In this document: positions 9,357 to 19,725 of the stretch, in pieces
Layout: every line of letters begins with the position of its first letter
Numbering within the stretch: position 1 is the stretch's first letter
NCBI GenBank assembly: GCA_012839385.1
Contig: DUNL01000226.1
Span: 1 to 40,281, forward strand
Length of the DNA: 40,281 nucleotides
Source of the DNA: Clostridiaceae bacterium
Lineage (GTDB): Bacteria; Bacillota; Clostridia; Saccharofermentanales; DTU023
Reading direction: 5' to 3'
The notes under the pieces: generated by a model
What the model was told of the DNA's origin: nothing
The model's database searches: none
The model's input: the letters and a program-made list of their open reading frames with translations, nothing else
Position numbers and translations under genes: made by a program

Positions 9357-9722
9357 TTATTTAGTAAGTGACTTCGTCTTTTGTCTCCGGTCCCTTATTT
9401 CTATAACGATATAACGGCGGATTAAGCCTAAATTTCTAAAAATTCTTATCCCGAAAGCAAAAACAGCAACCAAGCTGAGATCAAAATCTAATTGTTGCCC
9501 TAAAGCCGTGAGAGCGATAGCAGCAGAAGCATTCAATAAGAAACCTGTAATAAACAAGGTGTTGCTAAAACGCTTACGCAGAGTTGCCTCCAACCCCCCA
9601 AGCAATGAGTCAACACCACATAAAATAACAACGGCTACATAGACTGACCAGGCTTCAGGGATCTGAACATTGAGCACTAAGCCTATTACCAGACCAATAA
9701 TTAACCCAATCAAAGGCAGCAT
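9357..9722 (-). CDS. sbp: Small basic family protein (DUF1290, Sbp-like membrane protein)
   Basis: 121 aa, three hydrophobic segments, YVAVVILCGVDSLLGGLEATLRKRFSNTLFITGF; position between ftsQ and ftsZ. Confidence 0.85.
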   Translation of the reverse strand: MLPLIGLIIGLVIGLVLNVQIPEAWSVYVAVVILCGVDSLLGGLEATLRKRFSNTLFITGFLLNASAAIALTALGQQLDFDLSLVAVFAFGIRIFRNLGLIRRYIVIEIRDRRQKTKSLTK

Positions 9723-9743
9723 CTTTGTCTCCTCTCTAATTAG

Positions 9744-10733
9744 CTACGGATTATCTTTTCTGAACACCATCTTATCTGTAGTCAAATCTAATTGACCTGA
9801 CCCCTGACCTAATAATTTACCACTGTCAATCAGCTCATGAAGCTTCTTGACATCGTCTGCTAGACTGCGACCATTGGATATCTTGACTCGCCATACGGTC
9901 TCATCTTCAAATTGTAATATTAAATTCGCATAACCATTTTTTAAAGGTTGAATCGATTTTGTCAAAATTGCGAGCGCTTGCGAATCCGGATGGACCTTGT
10001 CAGATAATATTAGTTGGGCTGTAATTTCTGTACAAGTTTCGAGAATTTTCATTTCATCCTCATCCAACTGCCTACCGGGAACAAGGAGTTCTAAACCGCC
10101 AAAGTCCTCAAGCACAGGCAAATAGTCCGGAGCTGAATCTACAAGTCGAAGAACTTTACCTGAGCTATCAATTAACGCGAATTCAAGTCCACTTCTTATA
10201 CATGCCGTTTCTATGCCCTCTTCAACTTGAATCTTAATCCCGGAGGGCCATGAAAAATTAGCTTTCACAGAAGAGATTTCGGGGAATGTCTCCAAAAGAT
10301 GGGCTTCAATCTTCCCATATCGCATTAAGACAATATTCTTTAGGCTCGGACCCAAATCCAGAAAAGCATGTCTATCCTGTTTAAAATTTAATTCTCGGTA
10401 GATAGCCTCAGAAGACACATAATTGTTGCCTTTAATTTCCACATGTTCCAATCTGAAAGCAGGTAAAAGTACGATAATCGTAATCAGGGCCAACACAATC
10501 GCGGTAAAAGCAAATAATTTGGCAAAGAGACTGAGTCCTTTTTTAGGATTGGAATGCGTATCATAACGGCCATCTTCTACAGGATAATCTACCGCCGGCG
10601 CTGCCTTTTTCTTCTGGATGGATTGCTTTTTGTTCTTAGCACCGCGCGGATTGAAACTGTTGGCTGTGGTAGGTCGAGAAGGAAAGTACGCTATTTTACC
10701 TTCTCTTATTTCTTTTTTTCTATTTTTTACCAT
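9744..10733 (-). CDS. ftsQ: Cell division protein FtsQ/DivIB (POTRA)
   Basis: Cytoplasmic basic N-terminus, one TM, POTRA-like FRLEHVEIKGNNYVSSEAIYREL; dcw context. Confidence 0.85.
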   Translation of the reverse strand: MVKNRKKEIREGKIAYFPSRPTTANSFNPRGAKNKKQSIQKKKAAPAVDYPVEDGRYDTHSNPKKGLSLFAKLFAFTAIVLALITIIVLLPAFRLEHVEIKGNNYVSSEAIYRELNFKQDRHAFLDLGPSLKNIVLMRYGKIEAHLLETFPEISSVKANFSWPSGIKIQVEEGIETACIRSGLEFALIDSSGKVLRLVDSAPDYLPVLEDFGGLELLVPGRQLDEDEMKILETCTEITAQLILSDKVHPDSQALAILTKSIQPLKNGYANLILQFEDETVWRVKISNGRSLADDVKKLHELIDSGKLLGQGSGQLDLTTDKMVFRKDNP

Positions 10734-11871
10734 CTGCGACTACCTGCATTAAAGTTGAGTAAATTTTTGCTGTAGCGTCAGGTAACCCTTTGCTCTTAGC
10801 CAATACACTCATATCGCTTAATCTTTGCTTTGTGGTAAGGAAATACAAAATTTTTTCATATAAATAATCCGCCGTAAAATCTCTATCCCGGCACAACAAT
10901 GCGGCCCCAATATCTGACAAGGTTTTGGCATTAATAGTCTGATGATCATCTTTCGCGAAAGGAAAAGGAACAAGGATTGAAGGTAAACCTAAAGCCGCTA
11001 TCTCAGAACAGGTCATGGCGCCAGCACGTCCTATAAACAAGTCAGCCGCAGCCAACCAGGTTTGACCATTATACAAGTATTCACTCGCATGTATATGGGG
11101 AATGACGGACAAACTGTCCTTAATTTCTTTACCTTTATTCATGCCCGTACTTATGGTCAAGTAAAGATTAGGATGATCTTGGATAAGTTGAGCCCATTTT
11201 CCTGAAGCTACTATATCCATTACTGCGTTATTTAATGTTTTAGCTCCCAAACTCCCCCCCATAATTACAATTTGAAAGGCGTCTTGATCAATATTTAATA
11301 TGTCCCTCGCTTCTTCCTTGTTGGCATTAAAAAAATCTGAGGATACGGGATTACCGGTAAGTACAGTCTTCGTTTTCGCCTTAAAGTATTTTTCACTTTC
11401 TTTGAAGCTAATACAGACAGCCTTACTATAAGGACCAAAAAAACGATTGGACCTGCCGGGTAGCGCATTTTGCTCGTGCAGCAGCACCGGTATTCTTGAC
11501 AAAAGCGCCGCAAAGACTAAAGGACTGCCAACAAAGCCACCTGTGCTCACTACTACATCCGGCTTATATTTTTTAATACATCTCAGGCATTGCTTGATTC
11601 CGGAAACAGTCTCACGCAACCAGCGTAATTTCCTTTTACTGCCTTTTGAAGGCAGGACTACCGCTTTAATAAAATCTAATTTGTAACCCGCTTTGGTTAC
11701 AATATCTGCTTCCAGGCTATCTTTCAAACCGCAAAAAACAATTTCAGTTGTCGGTTTTTGCGCCTTAGTATAGTCGGCCAGAGTCAAGGCTGGATTAATA
11801 TGACCACTAGTGCCACCTGCCCCTACTAGTATCATTAAATCCTTGTTGTTTTTCTCCACATTCCTAGCCAT
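10720..11871 (-). CDS. murG: UDP-GlcNAc:undecaprenyl-PP-MurNAc-pentapeptide GlcNAc transferase MurG
   Basis: GAGGTSGHINPAL, VSTGGFVGSP, LLHEQNALPGRSNR, MGGSLGAKTLN, GRAGAMTCSEIAALGLPSILVPFPFA. ORF to 11892; ATG at 11871 overlaps the ftsW stop. Confidence 0.94.
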   Translation of the reverse strand: MARNVEKNNKDLMILVGAGGTSGHINPALTLADYTKAQKPTTEIVFCGLKDSLEADIVTKAGYKLDFIKAVVLPSKGSKRKLRWLRETVSGIKQCLRCIKKYKPDVVVSTGGFVGSPLVFAALLSRIPVLLHEQNALPGRSNRFFGPYSKAVCISFKESEKYFKAKTKTVLTGNPVSSDFFNANKEEARDILNIDQDAFQIVIMGGSLGAKTLNNAVMDIVASGKWAQLIQDHPNLYLTISTGMNKGKEIKDSLSVIPHIHASEYLYNGQTWLAAADLFIGRAGAMTCSEIAALGLPSILVPFPFAKDDHQTINAKTLSDIGAALLCRDRDFTADYLYEKILYFLTTKQRLSDMSVLAKSKGLPDATAKIYSTLMQVVADGKK

Positions 11872-13246
11872 TAACTGTACCGGTTTCCTCATTTGTACTG
11901 GATGTTTTCATAACTGGACCTAATTTCTTTCCTCTATTATGCGCCAAAATACGGATTAGTTCTGGATCTTCCCTTTGATCCCATTTAGAAATCAAAAGTA
12001 TCATACCCGTAGCCAGAGCAAAGAAAGCATTAGCAGTTCCACCCGAACTAAAGAAGGGCAAAGAGATCCCTGTCGCGGGAAGTAAATTGGTAGCTACGCC
12101 GAAATTAATTAGTGCTTGTAAAACTAAAAAGAAAGTATATCCGGCGGCTATCATAAGGCCGGCATTGCTTTTTGCCTTCAGGGCAATTCTGAAACCCCGA
12201 ATCATAAAAGCTATGAACAGAAGTAGAACGGCTGTTGTCCCAATAAATCCAAGTTCCTCACCTATAATAGCTAGAATATAGTCATTGTGAGCTTCAGGCA
12301 ACCAATTCATTTTTTGAACACTTCGTCCGAGACCGACACCGTCTACCCCCCCTGATCCCAAGGCAATCTGTGCCTGTTTGATTTGCCTAATAGCATCCGT
12401 TGAGGCTTGATCAGGATTCTGATAAGTATCCATGCGCTTAAATACATGGGCGAAGCGTTTCGCTAAAAACTCACTATTACTCATTCCCGTCAGGGACGGT
12501 AACACAGTAAGAAGTAACAAGCTAAAAACAAGGGCCACCACCAGTAACTGAACAATCCCCGCGACCCATGCAGAGCGCTTGATTCCTGCGAAAAGAAACA
12601 TTACGAAGACTACAAGCGCAAATATTATAGCGGCTGACAAATGTGGCTGAACTACTATCAAGGCAAACCACAATAGCATCTTACAGGCAGGCAAAGTCAG
12701 TAAATGCCTACCATGTTGCCAGAATTTCTGCCAAGGATTACGCCATTTGTCTTTTTTCTGTCGCAGATATTTCTTTTTGTGTTCCAGTTCCAACGAAAGC
12801 CAGAGTATGGCTCCGATTTTAGCAGCCTCAGATGGTTGAAAAGTAAATACTTTGAGATTCAACCAGCGTTTGGCTCCGTTAAATGTCTGGCCGCGCAACA
12901 AAACTAATACCAGAAGGGCGGTTACTACCAGATAAAGCAAATGCCTAAACCACGCCTTACGGAAAAACTTCAGATTCACTGCTCTAGCAATAAATAGAGA
13001 AAGTACTACCGCGCCACCGGTAATAAAAAATTGTTTCCTAATCATAGCAGTAGCATTGTCACCTGACTGAGCAAAACTAATACTGATACTGGAACTAAAC
13101 ATCATTACCAAGCCAAATGTACAGAGAAGCAAAAAGATGATCAGCAAGGGTAGGTCCATCTTGCGAAATGAAAACAGATCCTCATTATTGATAAGAGATT
13201 TGTCTAGATTGTCATCATTGTTATTAGCACTCATTCCTTGCCTCAC
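11864..13246 (-). CDS. ftsW: SEDS glycosyltransferase FtsW
   Basis: Multi-TM, FNGAKRWLNLKVFTFQPSEAAKI, PEAHNDYILAIIGEELGFIG, TGISLPFFSSGGTA; between mraY and murG. Confidence 0.93.
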   Translation of the reverse strand: MRQGMSANNNDDNLDKSLINNEDLFSFRKMDLPLLIIFLLLCTFGLVMMFSSSISISFAQSGDNATAMIRKQFFITGGAVVLSLFIARAVNLKFFRKAWFRHLLYLVVTALLVLVLLRGQTFNGAKRWLNLKVFTFQPSEAAKIGAILWLSLELEHKKKYLRQKKDKWRNPWQKFWQHGRHLLTLPACKMLLWFALIVVQPHLSAAIIFALVVFVMFLFAGIKRSAWVAGIVQLLVVALVFSLLLLTVLPSLTGMSNSEFLAKRFAHVFKRMDTYQNPDQASTDAIRQIKQAQIALGSGGVDGVGLGRSVQKMNWLPEAHNDYILAIIGEELGFIGTTAVLLLFIAFMIRGFRIALKAKSNAGLMIAAGYTFFLVLQALINFGVATNLLPATGISLPFFSSGGTANAFFALATGMILLISKWDQREDPELIRILAHNRGKKLGPVMKTSSTNEETGTVNG

Positions 13247-13249
13247 TGA

Positions 13250-14254
13250 TCAAAACGGATAAACGGTAAGCAATCCCAGCACTCCCAAGATTACTCCCGC
13301 CAACCAGAACACTACGACCACCTTTGTCTCTTTCCAGCCGCCCAACTCAAAGTGATGATGAATTGGAGCCATGCGGAATATTCTCTGTCCACCTGTACGT
13401 CGGAAATATAGAAACTGAATAATCACTGATAGCCCTTCAAAAACAAACACAAAACCTGAAATAAGCATTATCCAAGGTATTCCCAACATCAAAGTTACAC
13501 CTGCAAAACCGGCGCCCAGAGCCTGTGAGCCCGTGTCTCCCATAAAAATTTTAGCGGGATGACGATTAAAGATTAAAAAGCCCAGGCACCCCGCGGCCAT
13601 TACTAAACTTAATAGCATAGCGGGAAAATAAGTAGTTACCAGCTCGCGCAGGAGCCAAGCGGAAATTGCCATAAAGATACCTGTTATTACCGTAAGTCCT
13701 GATAACAAACCATCTAAACCGTCAGTAATGTTTACAGCATTGCTAATGTAAAAAATAAAGAGGATGGTAAATATACCATACGGAAGTTTCCACCAACCTT
13801 TTATAACTATAACTCTCCTTATAAAAGGTAAAACTAGAATGGGATCTTGTTCCATTACAAACAAGTACCAAATTGTGAAAAATACTAAAAACAGGCCTAG
13901 CAATATTGTTTTCTGAGTAACAGACAAACCTTCTTTTTTCACTCGAACTTTTACAAAATCATCAATAAAACCCACAAGGCTAAATAGTAGCATCAGCAAA
14001 ACTAATATGCTGAAATTCATTAATTTAAGGCTAGCCAAAGGAAGAATAGCGGCAATTATAGTCAAGGGTAACAAGAAGAACAGACCGCCAAAAGTAGGAG
14101 TGCCTGATTTAGCAAAATGAGATTTAGGTCCATCGTCTCTTACAGTTTGGACAAGTTGGGTCTTTTTAATTAAAGGCAGACCGATTAAACCTGTAAGAAC
14201 AGTACCTATAAACATAATCATGAAGACAATTATTGCTTGCCAAAAAGGTGACAT
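13250..14254 (-). CDS. mraY: Phospho-N-acetylmuramoyl-pentapeptide transferase MraY
   Basis: SGTPTFGGLFFLLPL, NAVNITDGLDGLLSGL, FMGDTGSQALGAG, PIHHHFELGGWKE. Confidence 0.96.
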   Translation of the reverse strand: MSPFWQAIIVFMIMFIGTVLTGLIGLPLIKKTQLVQTVRDDGPKSHFAKSGTPTFGGLFFLLPLTIIAAILPLASLKLMNFSILVLLMLLFSLVGFIDDFVKVRVKKEGLSVTQKTILLGLFLVFFTIWYLFVMEQDPILVLPFIRRVIVIKGWWKLPYGIFTILFIFYISNAVNITDGLDGLLSGLTVITGIFMAISAWLLRELVTTYFPAMLLSLVMAAGCLGFLIFNRHPAKIFMGDTGSQALGAGFAGVTLMLGIPWIMLISGFVFVFEGLSVIIQFLYFRRTGGQRIFRMAPIHHHFELGGWKETKVVVVFWLAGVILGVLGLLTVYPF

Positions 14255-14260
14255 TTATTT

Positions 14261-15742
14261 CTACTTCCCTGAAAACTTCTCCGCTATCGCCTCTGAAATA
14301 TGATTTAGTCCAAAAAAGTTGGAGGCTTTGACCATAATTACATCTCCAGGCTTTATGGCCCGCACAACTTCCCTTTCCATTTCATCTCTATTATCAAACC
14401 ATAATGTATTAATGGTGGGATCATTATCTTGTAAATAATCAGCCACTAATCTCATATCATCGCCAATTAGAAAAATCTCCCTAAAACCTGTAGAAATCAT
14501 CTCGTCCGCAATTTTTAAATGCATCTCACCAGAATATTGTCCCAGTTCTCTCATATCACCGAAAACACCTAAACGACTTTTAACAGGACCTAGATGAGAA
14601 AGCGTCACCAAGCCGCTAGACATAGCCTCCGGTGACGAATTATAAGAATCGTCGAGCAGACAAATGTCGTTTTGAAGTCTTACTATTTTCTGTCGAGAAC
14701 CGGTATTTTTAAAACCGCTGGTAGCCGCGGCGGCAATTTCCATATCCAGCCCTTGCATATAGGCACAAGCAAGCCCGCAGAGCACAGCCTCAGTTAAATG
14801 AGGAACCGCGGATGGTAGTTTTATCTGCCAAGATTCCTCAGGTGAAAAACTACAGCGGGCCTTAAATTCTGTTTTTTCGCCACTTATTTTCAGATCTTCA
14901 TACCAGAAAACCGGAAAATCTTTTTCTAACAGATCATCTTTATGAATAAGATCAGAGGTAAACCATATAGCTTGTTTTTTTACTCTCCGATGAGCCAAAG
15001 CCCATTCCCGAAGACTTTTATCTTTGCCGTTAAGTAAAACCAGGCTACTTTCTTTCATATCTTTCAGCAAATCCATTTTCTCACGCAAGATTACTTCTTT
15101 GCTGCCGAAATGTAGCGCGTGACTATATCCTACGCCTGTCACTATCGCTATATCAGGACGCGCGAGTTCAGATAATTCGGCCATTTCTCCTATTCTGTCA
15201 ATACCAATTTCAGCCACTAATACCTGAGCAGAGGGGTGAGTACCTAGAATGGTATATGACAAACCGATCTGATTATTAAGATTCGCGTCCGACTGATTCA
15301 CATTGAGCTGCGAACTTAAGATTTGATGCACCATGCGTCTAGTAGTAGTTTTACCTACTGACCCGGTAATGCCGATTATAGTTGTTTCCAGAGTCTGTCT
15401 GTAGCCGGCGGCAATATCCATATAAGCTCTGAGCGTATCTTCAACTAATAACAGATCAGGTGTCCCCGGTTTATCTATTTTTAAAAGCCATTCCCCGGCC
15501 TGACTTGAATCCTCTTCCAGAATCAACATACCGGCTCCTCGCTCTATTGCCGCCTCAGCAAATTCATGTCCATCATAATTCTCGCCTTGCAAAGCTAGAA
15601 ATATTTCTCCGCTTTTTATTTCTCTAGTGTCGGTAGAAATGCCGGGATAGAACACTTCTGTATTGTTTGTGGAATTATTACTGCGGAAAAGCTTGCCACC
15701 AGTCCACTGCATGATTTGATTAGGCAAAAAACGTATCTTCAT
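14261..15742 (-). CDS. murF: UDP-N-acetylmuramoyl-tripeptide--D-Ala-D-Ala ligase MurF
   Basis: STDTREIKSGEIFLALQGENYDGHEF, GITGSVGKTTTRRMV, NLNNQIGLSYTIL, LLDDSYNSSPEAM. Confidence 0.92.
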   Translation of the reverse strand: MKIRFLPNQIMQWTGGKLFRSNNSTNNTEVFYPGISTDTREIKSGEIFLALQGENYDGHEFAEAAIERGAGMLILEEDSSQAGEWLLKIDKPGTPDLLLVEDTLRAYMDIAAGYRQTLETTIIGITGSVGKTTTRRMVHQILSSQLNVNQSDANLNNQIGLSYTILGTHPSAQVLVAEIGIDRIGEMAELSELARPDIAIVTGVGYSHALHFGSKEVILREKMDLLKDMKESSLVLLNGKDKSLREWALAHRRVKKQAIWFTSDLIHKDDLLEKDFPVFWYEDLKISGEKTEFKARCSFSPEESWQIKLPSAVPHLTEAVLCGLACAYMQGLDMEIAAAATSGFKNTGSRQKIVRLQNDICLLDDSYNSSPEAMSSGLVTLSHLGPVKSRLGVFGDMRELGQYSGEMHLKIADEMISTGFREIFLIGDDMRLVADYLQDNDPTINTLWFDNRDEMEREVVRAIKPGDVIMVKASNFFGLNHISEAIAEKFSGK

Positions 15743-15811
15743 ATCTCATCTCCATAAGCGATTAAACTCAGCTCACTATCAGTATTAAATAAAAACAAAA
15801 ATTTTTCTATA

Positions 15812-18187
15812 CTATTCAGCAGGTTTTTCAAACCATATGTCAATAACAGATCCTTTAGGTAATTTTCCTTGATCTTTATCTGTAACAACCGTGTCGGCAT
15901 TGGGGGCGCCAACTTCATCTTTTTCCTCTGTTTGACTCTGGATCCGAGTCGGAACAGGACTTTGAGCTACCACTGTTCCTGTCGGTTTGCCGTGAGTTCT
16001 TACCACAACGCCCGCGCTTTCAGCTAGCCAGATGCAGTCATGGTAGTCAAGATCAAGGAAGTCCGGCACATTCACTAATTCAGAATCTTTACTATCCGTA
16101 AGCCACACTGTTGACCCCGCCGCTACCTCAGTAGCAGTAGTGATATTAAGATAATCGACCTTGGCGTCATAACTTAGATCAGGATCTGACCTAAAGCCAT
16201 AAAGGTCCTTACTGGATAATACAGAAGCAGCTTCACTAAAAGTCAGGCCGCTGATATCGGGTAGAAGGACATTGCGTTCTAATTTTTCCGCTACTTCAGG
16301 ACTGTAATTACGTTCATAACCCATCTGATCCATAACTTTACCCAGCAATCTTTTAACATGTCGTGTCACTACCACACTACTAGGCATCTTGATCACCGGT
16401 TTTTTTACAACTATCATACAGAGAATGTCACAGGAATCCGAGGGACCGATAGCGATAAAAGAATAAGTATTTTGTTTGTCTACTTCATCGGTAGAGGTGC
16501 TGGTTTTACCCGCGATATTGTAACCTTCACAGCCAAACGATGACAAGGTACTACTGTTACCTGATGAGATCAGTAGCTCTCGTACTCTGTCCGAAGTTTC
16601 TTGAGAAATGATTTGTACCGGTTTATCCTGTTGCACAGTCTCTACTACACCATCTGACGTTACAAATTCTTTAACTACAGAAGGCGTAACCAGATATCCC
16701 CCATTTACCAAAGCCGCAAAAGCTCGAGCCATGTGCAGAGGTGTGACAGCAACTGATTCGCCAAAAGTAAGGTTAGCAAAATCTAAGGTACTGGGTTTTT
16801 CATGGAAAATAGTATTAGTTTCCGCGGGCAGATCGATTCCTGTTTTATTCCTCAAACCAAAAGTTCTTATATAATCATAAAAAAGTTCTAAATCCACTCG
16901 CTGTCCAACCTGTACAAATACAGGATTACACGATCTTATAAAAGCCTGAGACATAGTTTCTACTCCATGTCCTTCCCTGGATACACAGTGGATATAATGT
17001 GATTGAACTTGGAGTGGGCTATCATCAAAGCGCGTGTTTTCATCAACAACGTCTTCTTCTAAGACTATGGCAGCGGTCAGGGCCTTCATTGTTGAGCCCG
17101 GTTCGAAAACATCAGATACTACAGCATTGCGCCAGACCTTGGAACTAAGCTGATCAATCACCTTATCTAATTCAGGATTCCAGAAAATAGGATCAATCCT
17201 GCCCGGTGTCGCTGTAGGGTCCTTGCTTTGCATAGTGGGTATTTGACCCATAGCAAGAATCGCACCGGTATTTACATTCATGACTAAGCCGCTGACTCCT
17301 GAACTAAGGCCGGCCACACCCGCGACTTGTTCAAGTTCATGTTGAAGTATTTCTTGGATCTTAAGATTGAGATGCAAGTGCATATCGCTGCCGTCAACCG
17401 CCGTTTGATCAGTAGGAATTGAAAACGGTACTGTACCGTGATTACGGTAGTTATCGCGACGAGCATAACTATAACCTTCATGACCGTTCAGTATAGAATC
17501 ATAATAGGCTTCTAAGCCCAACACTCCCTTTAATTTCTGATCTTCAAAACGAGTAAATCCAACTATCTGACCAGCAAGATCACCATTGTTGTACATCCTC
17601 TCAGAAACCATATCAAAAGTATAGCCACCAACTCTATTTTCAGTAAGCCAAGAGCGCAACAATTCCGCGTCTTCCTCCTCAACATTTTTGGCAATCTGAA
17701 TATAGCTCTTGTCTTTTTGCTCCAACCAGGCGGCTATTTTTTCCTTTGGTAGATCAAGAACTTTAGCAGTAAAGTCCGCGATTTCTTCTTTGCTGACTTT
17801 ATTTTTTACGGAGCGCACATTGGCAGGTGTTACGCCAATAACATATTTAACGTAGGAAGAGGCAATCAAAATCCCCTCACTATCAAAAATCTCTCCGCGG
17901 CGAGATTGACTTTTTTGCATAATAAACTGCTGATTAGCGCCGGCGGAAACGAATTTATCATAATCATTGATCTGGATTTTATAAAGATTTATTAGGATTA
18001 TCAGCGCCGCTACGAGCAATACCATAGACAAAAATCTAATCGCCCTAACACCGCTTTTTGTCTTCCTTTTCTCTACCTTCTTCTTATAAATTCGATTATC
18101 TCGGGTAGATTCAACATATGAACTAATGTCGTCATGTTGAGAAGACTTAATTTCATGATATTGTATGTTCTTGCCCGCAAAGCCCAT
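15812..18187 (-). CDS. Class B penicillin-binding protein (FtsI/PbpB/SpoVD type) with C-terminal PASTA domains
   Basis: TM, RRGEIFDSEG, transpeptidase motifs STMK (aa 365-368), SCN (419-421), KTST (561-564); two PASTA-like segments at the C-terminus. Confidence 0.92.
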   Translation of the reverse strand: MGFAGKNIQYHEIKSSQHDDISSYVESTRDNRIYKKKVEKRKTKSGVRAIRFLSMVLLVAALIILINLYKIQINDYDKFVSAGANQQFIMQKSQSRRGEIFDSEGILIASSYVKYVIGVTPANVRSVKNKVSKEEIADFTAKVLDLPKEKIAAWLEQKDKSYIQIAKNVEEEDAELLRSWLTENRVGGYTFDMVSERMYNNGDLAGQIVGFTRFEDQKLKGVLGLEAYYDSILNGHEGYSYARRDNYRNHGTVPFSIPTDQTAVDGSDMHLHLNLKIQEILQHELEQVAGVAGLSSGVSGLVMNVNTGAILAMGQIPTMQSKDPTATPGRIDPIFWNPELDKVIDQLSSKVWRNAVVSDVFEPGSTMKALTAAIVLEEDVVDENTRFDDSPLQVQSHYIHCVSREGHGVETMSQAFIRSCNPVFVQVGQRVDLELFYDYIRTFGLRNKTGIDLPAETNTIFHEKPSTLDFANLTFGESVAVTPLHMARAFAALVNGGYLVTPSVVKEFVTSDGVVETVQQDKPVQIISQETSDRVRELLISSGNSSTLSSFGCEGYNIAGKTSTSTDEVDKQNTYSFIAIGPSDSCDILCMIVVKKPVIKMPSSVVVTRHVKRLLGKVMDQMGYERNYSPEVAEKLERNVLLPDISGLTFSEAASVLSSKDLYGFRSDPDLSYDAKVDYLNITTATEVAAGSTVWLTDSKDSELVNVPDFLDLDYHDCIWLAESAGVVVRTHGKPTGTVVAQSPVPTRIQSQTEEKDEVGAPNADTVVTDKDQGKLPKGSVIDIWFEKPAE

Positions 18188-18199
18188 AGTTAAGCACTC

Positions 18200-18769
18200 C
18201 TATGGCTGTAGTTGGCACTGATCTTTAACCCAATCCTCAATAGTTGCTACTGCAAAATCATATTCCATCTTACTGGTAGTTTCGCTTAAATACACTATTT
18301 TGTCAGTGGCACTAAAATCTAATTGGATAATCTGCTGTGGATTGGCCTCTTGTAGGCCAGCCTCTTCACGAGCATTGCGTCTTATCTCATCAAGATTCAT
18401 TTTACTGATAATAGCATTCTTGATCAGCGAGGTTTCAACTTTAAGCTCTTTTATTTGTCGGTTCAACCTTACATTGGAAAAATTCAGTTCAGTAATTCTG
18501 GCATAACGAAATACAGAAACGCCTAGCGCCGCGGCCGCAATTAAGATAACCAAGAGCAAGCTGAGCATATGTCTGGTTCTTATTCTAGTACTTTGTTTGT
18601 AAGATGTATAAACATTATTCTCATACTGAAGTTGGCGTAAGCGTCTTAAACGTTTACGTCGTTCTGACTCGTAATCCGGATAGACTTGAGGTCCGGGTAC
18701 AGAAGACGGATAACGCTCAGGTGCTAAACCAGCCTGTAAAGCTAGATTTCCCTGTTCATACTTATTCAT
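18200..18769 (-). CDS. ftsL: FtsL-like septum protein
   Basis: Single TM followed by short coiled coil; between rsmH and the PBP; 4-nt ATGA overlap with rsmH. Confidence 0.7.
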   Translation of the reverse strand: MNKYEQGNLALQAGLAPERYPSSVPGPQVYPDYESERRKRLRRLRQLQYENNVYTSYKQSTRIRTRHMLSLLLVILIAAAALGVSVFRYARITELNFSNVRLNRQIKELKVETSLIKNAIISKMNLDEIRRNAREEAGLQEANPQQIIQLDFSATDKIVYLSETTSKMEYDFAVATIEDWVKDQCQLQP

Positions 18770-19725
18770 TCACACACCCTCCTCTCAAATACTCTCATCC
18801 GCGCACTTCTGGCTCGAATATTACTTTCTATTTCGTTTGCCGTTGCCTCTATGCTATTAATAATCCGCCCCTTGCTCTTTTTGTTACAGATACAAAGCGG
18901 GAAATCCGGTGGACAAACGCAAGGATCTTCCCATTGTTTAAAGCGCTGTTTCACCAATCTGTCTTCCAGAGAATGAAAAGTAATTATTACTATTCTTCCC
19001 TGATCCGCAATTACAGAGGGCAAGATATCAAGCAGTTGTTCTAATTCGCCCAATTCATTATTAACGGCGATGCGGATAGCTTGAAAGCTTCTTCTAGCCG
19101 GATGCTGAGCCTCCCGTCTTGAAGCCGCGGGCATTGATTTGACAATAATTGTTGCCAGTTCCGCCGTAGTATTGATGCCTTGAGAGTCCCTAGCTTTGAT
19201 AATCGCTCTAGCGATTCGACGAGCGTATCTCTCTTCACCGTACTCACGCAAGATTCTACCCAGTTCCCGCTCTGAGATCCGGCTCAACCAATTAGCGGCT
19301 GACAGGTCATGATCTACATCCATTCTCATATCCAAGGGACCGTCCTGATGATATGAAAATCCTCGCTCCGACCTGTCCAGTTGCATGGAAGATACTCCCA
19401 GATCCGCCAGAACCCCCTGAATTGAGTCAATTTCTCTTTCTGCCAAAATCTGCTTTAGAGAAGAGAATTTGCTCTGAATTACCTCCCAGTTGCCCTCCGA
19501 TATAGTGTTTTCTAGTTTCATTTTTGTGGTTAGGCAGGCATCCCGATCTCGATCTATAGCAATGAGCTGTCCTTTCGCCCCTAGCTTCCCGAGTATCAGC
19601 TCGCTATGCCCTCCACCTCCGGCTGTACAGTCTACATAAACTCCGTCCGGAACTATCCTCATGGCCTCGATTACTTTTTCAGCCATGACAGGAATATGTT
19701 TATAATCACAGTCCCTTGACATCAA
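18766..19725 (-). CDS. rsmH: 16S rRNA (cytosine(1402)-N(4))-methyltransferase RsmH (MraW)
   Basis: HIPVMAEKVIEAM, DCTAGGGGHSELIL, GVLADLGVSSMQLD, RGFSYHQDGPLDMRMD, IITFHSLEDRLVK. Confidence 0.97.
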   Translation of the reverse strand: MMSRDCDYKHIPVMAEKVIEAMRIVPDGVYVDCTAGGGGHSELILGKLGAKGQLIAIDRDRDACLTTKMKLENTISEGNWEVIQSKFSSLKQILAEREIDSIQGVLADLGVSSMQLDRSERGFSYHQDGPLDMRMDVDHDLSAANWLSRISERELGRILREYGEERYARRIARAIIKARDSQGINTTAELATIIVKSMPAASRREAQHPARRSFQAIRIAVNNELGELEQLLDILPSVIADQGRIVIITFHSLEDRLVKQRFKQWEDPCVCPPDFPLCICNKKSKGRIINSIEATANEIESNIRARSARMRVFERRVCE

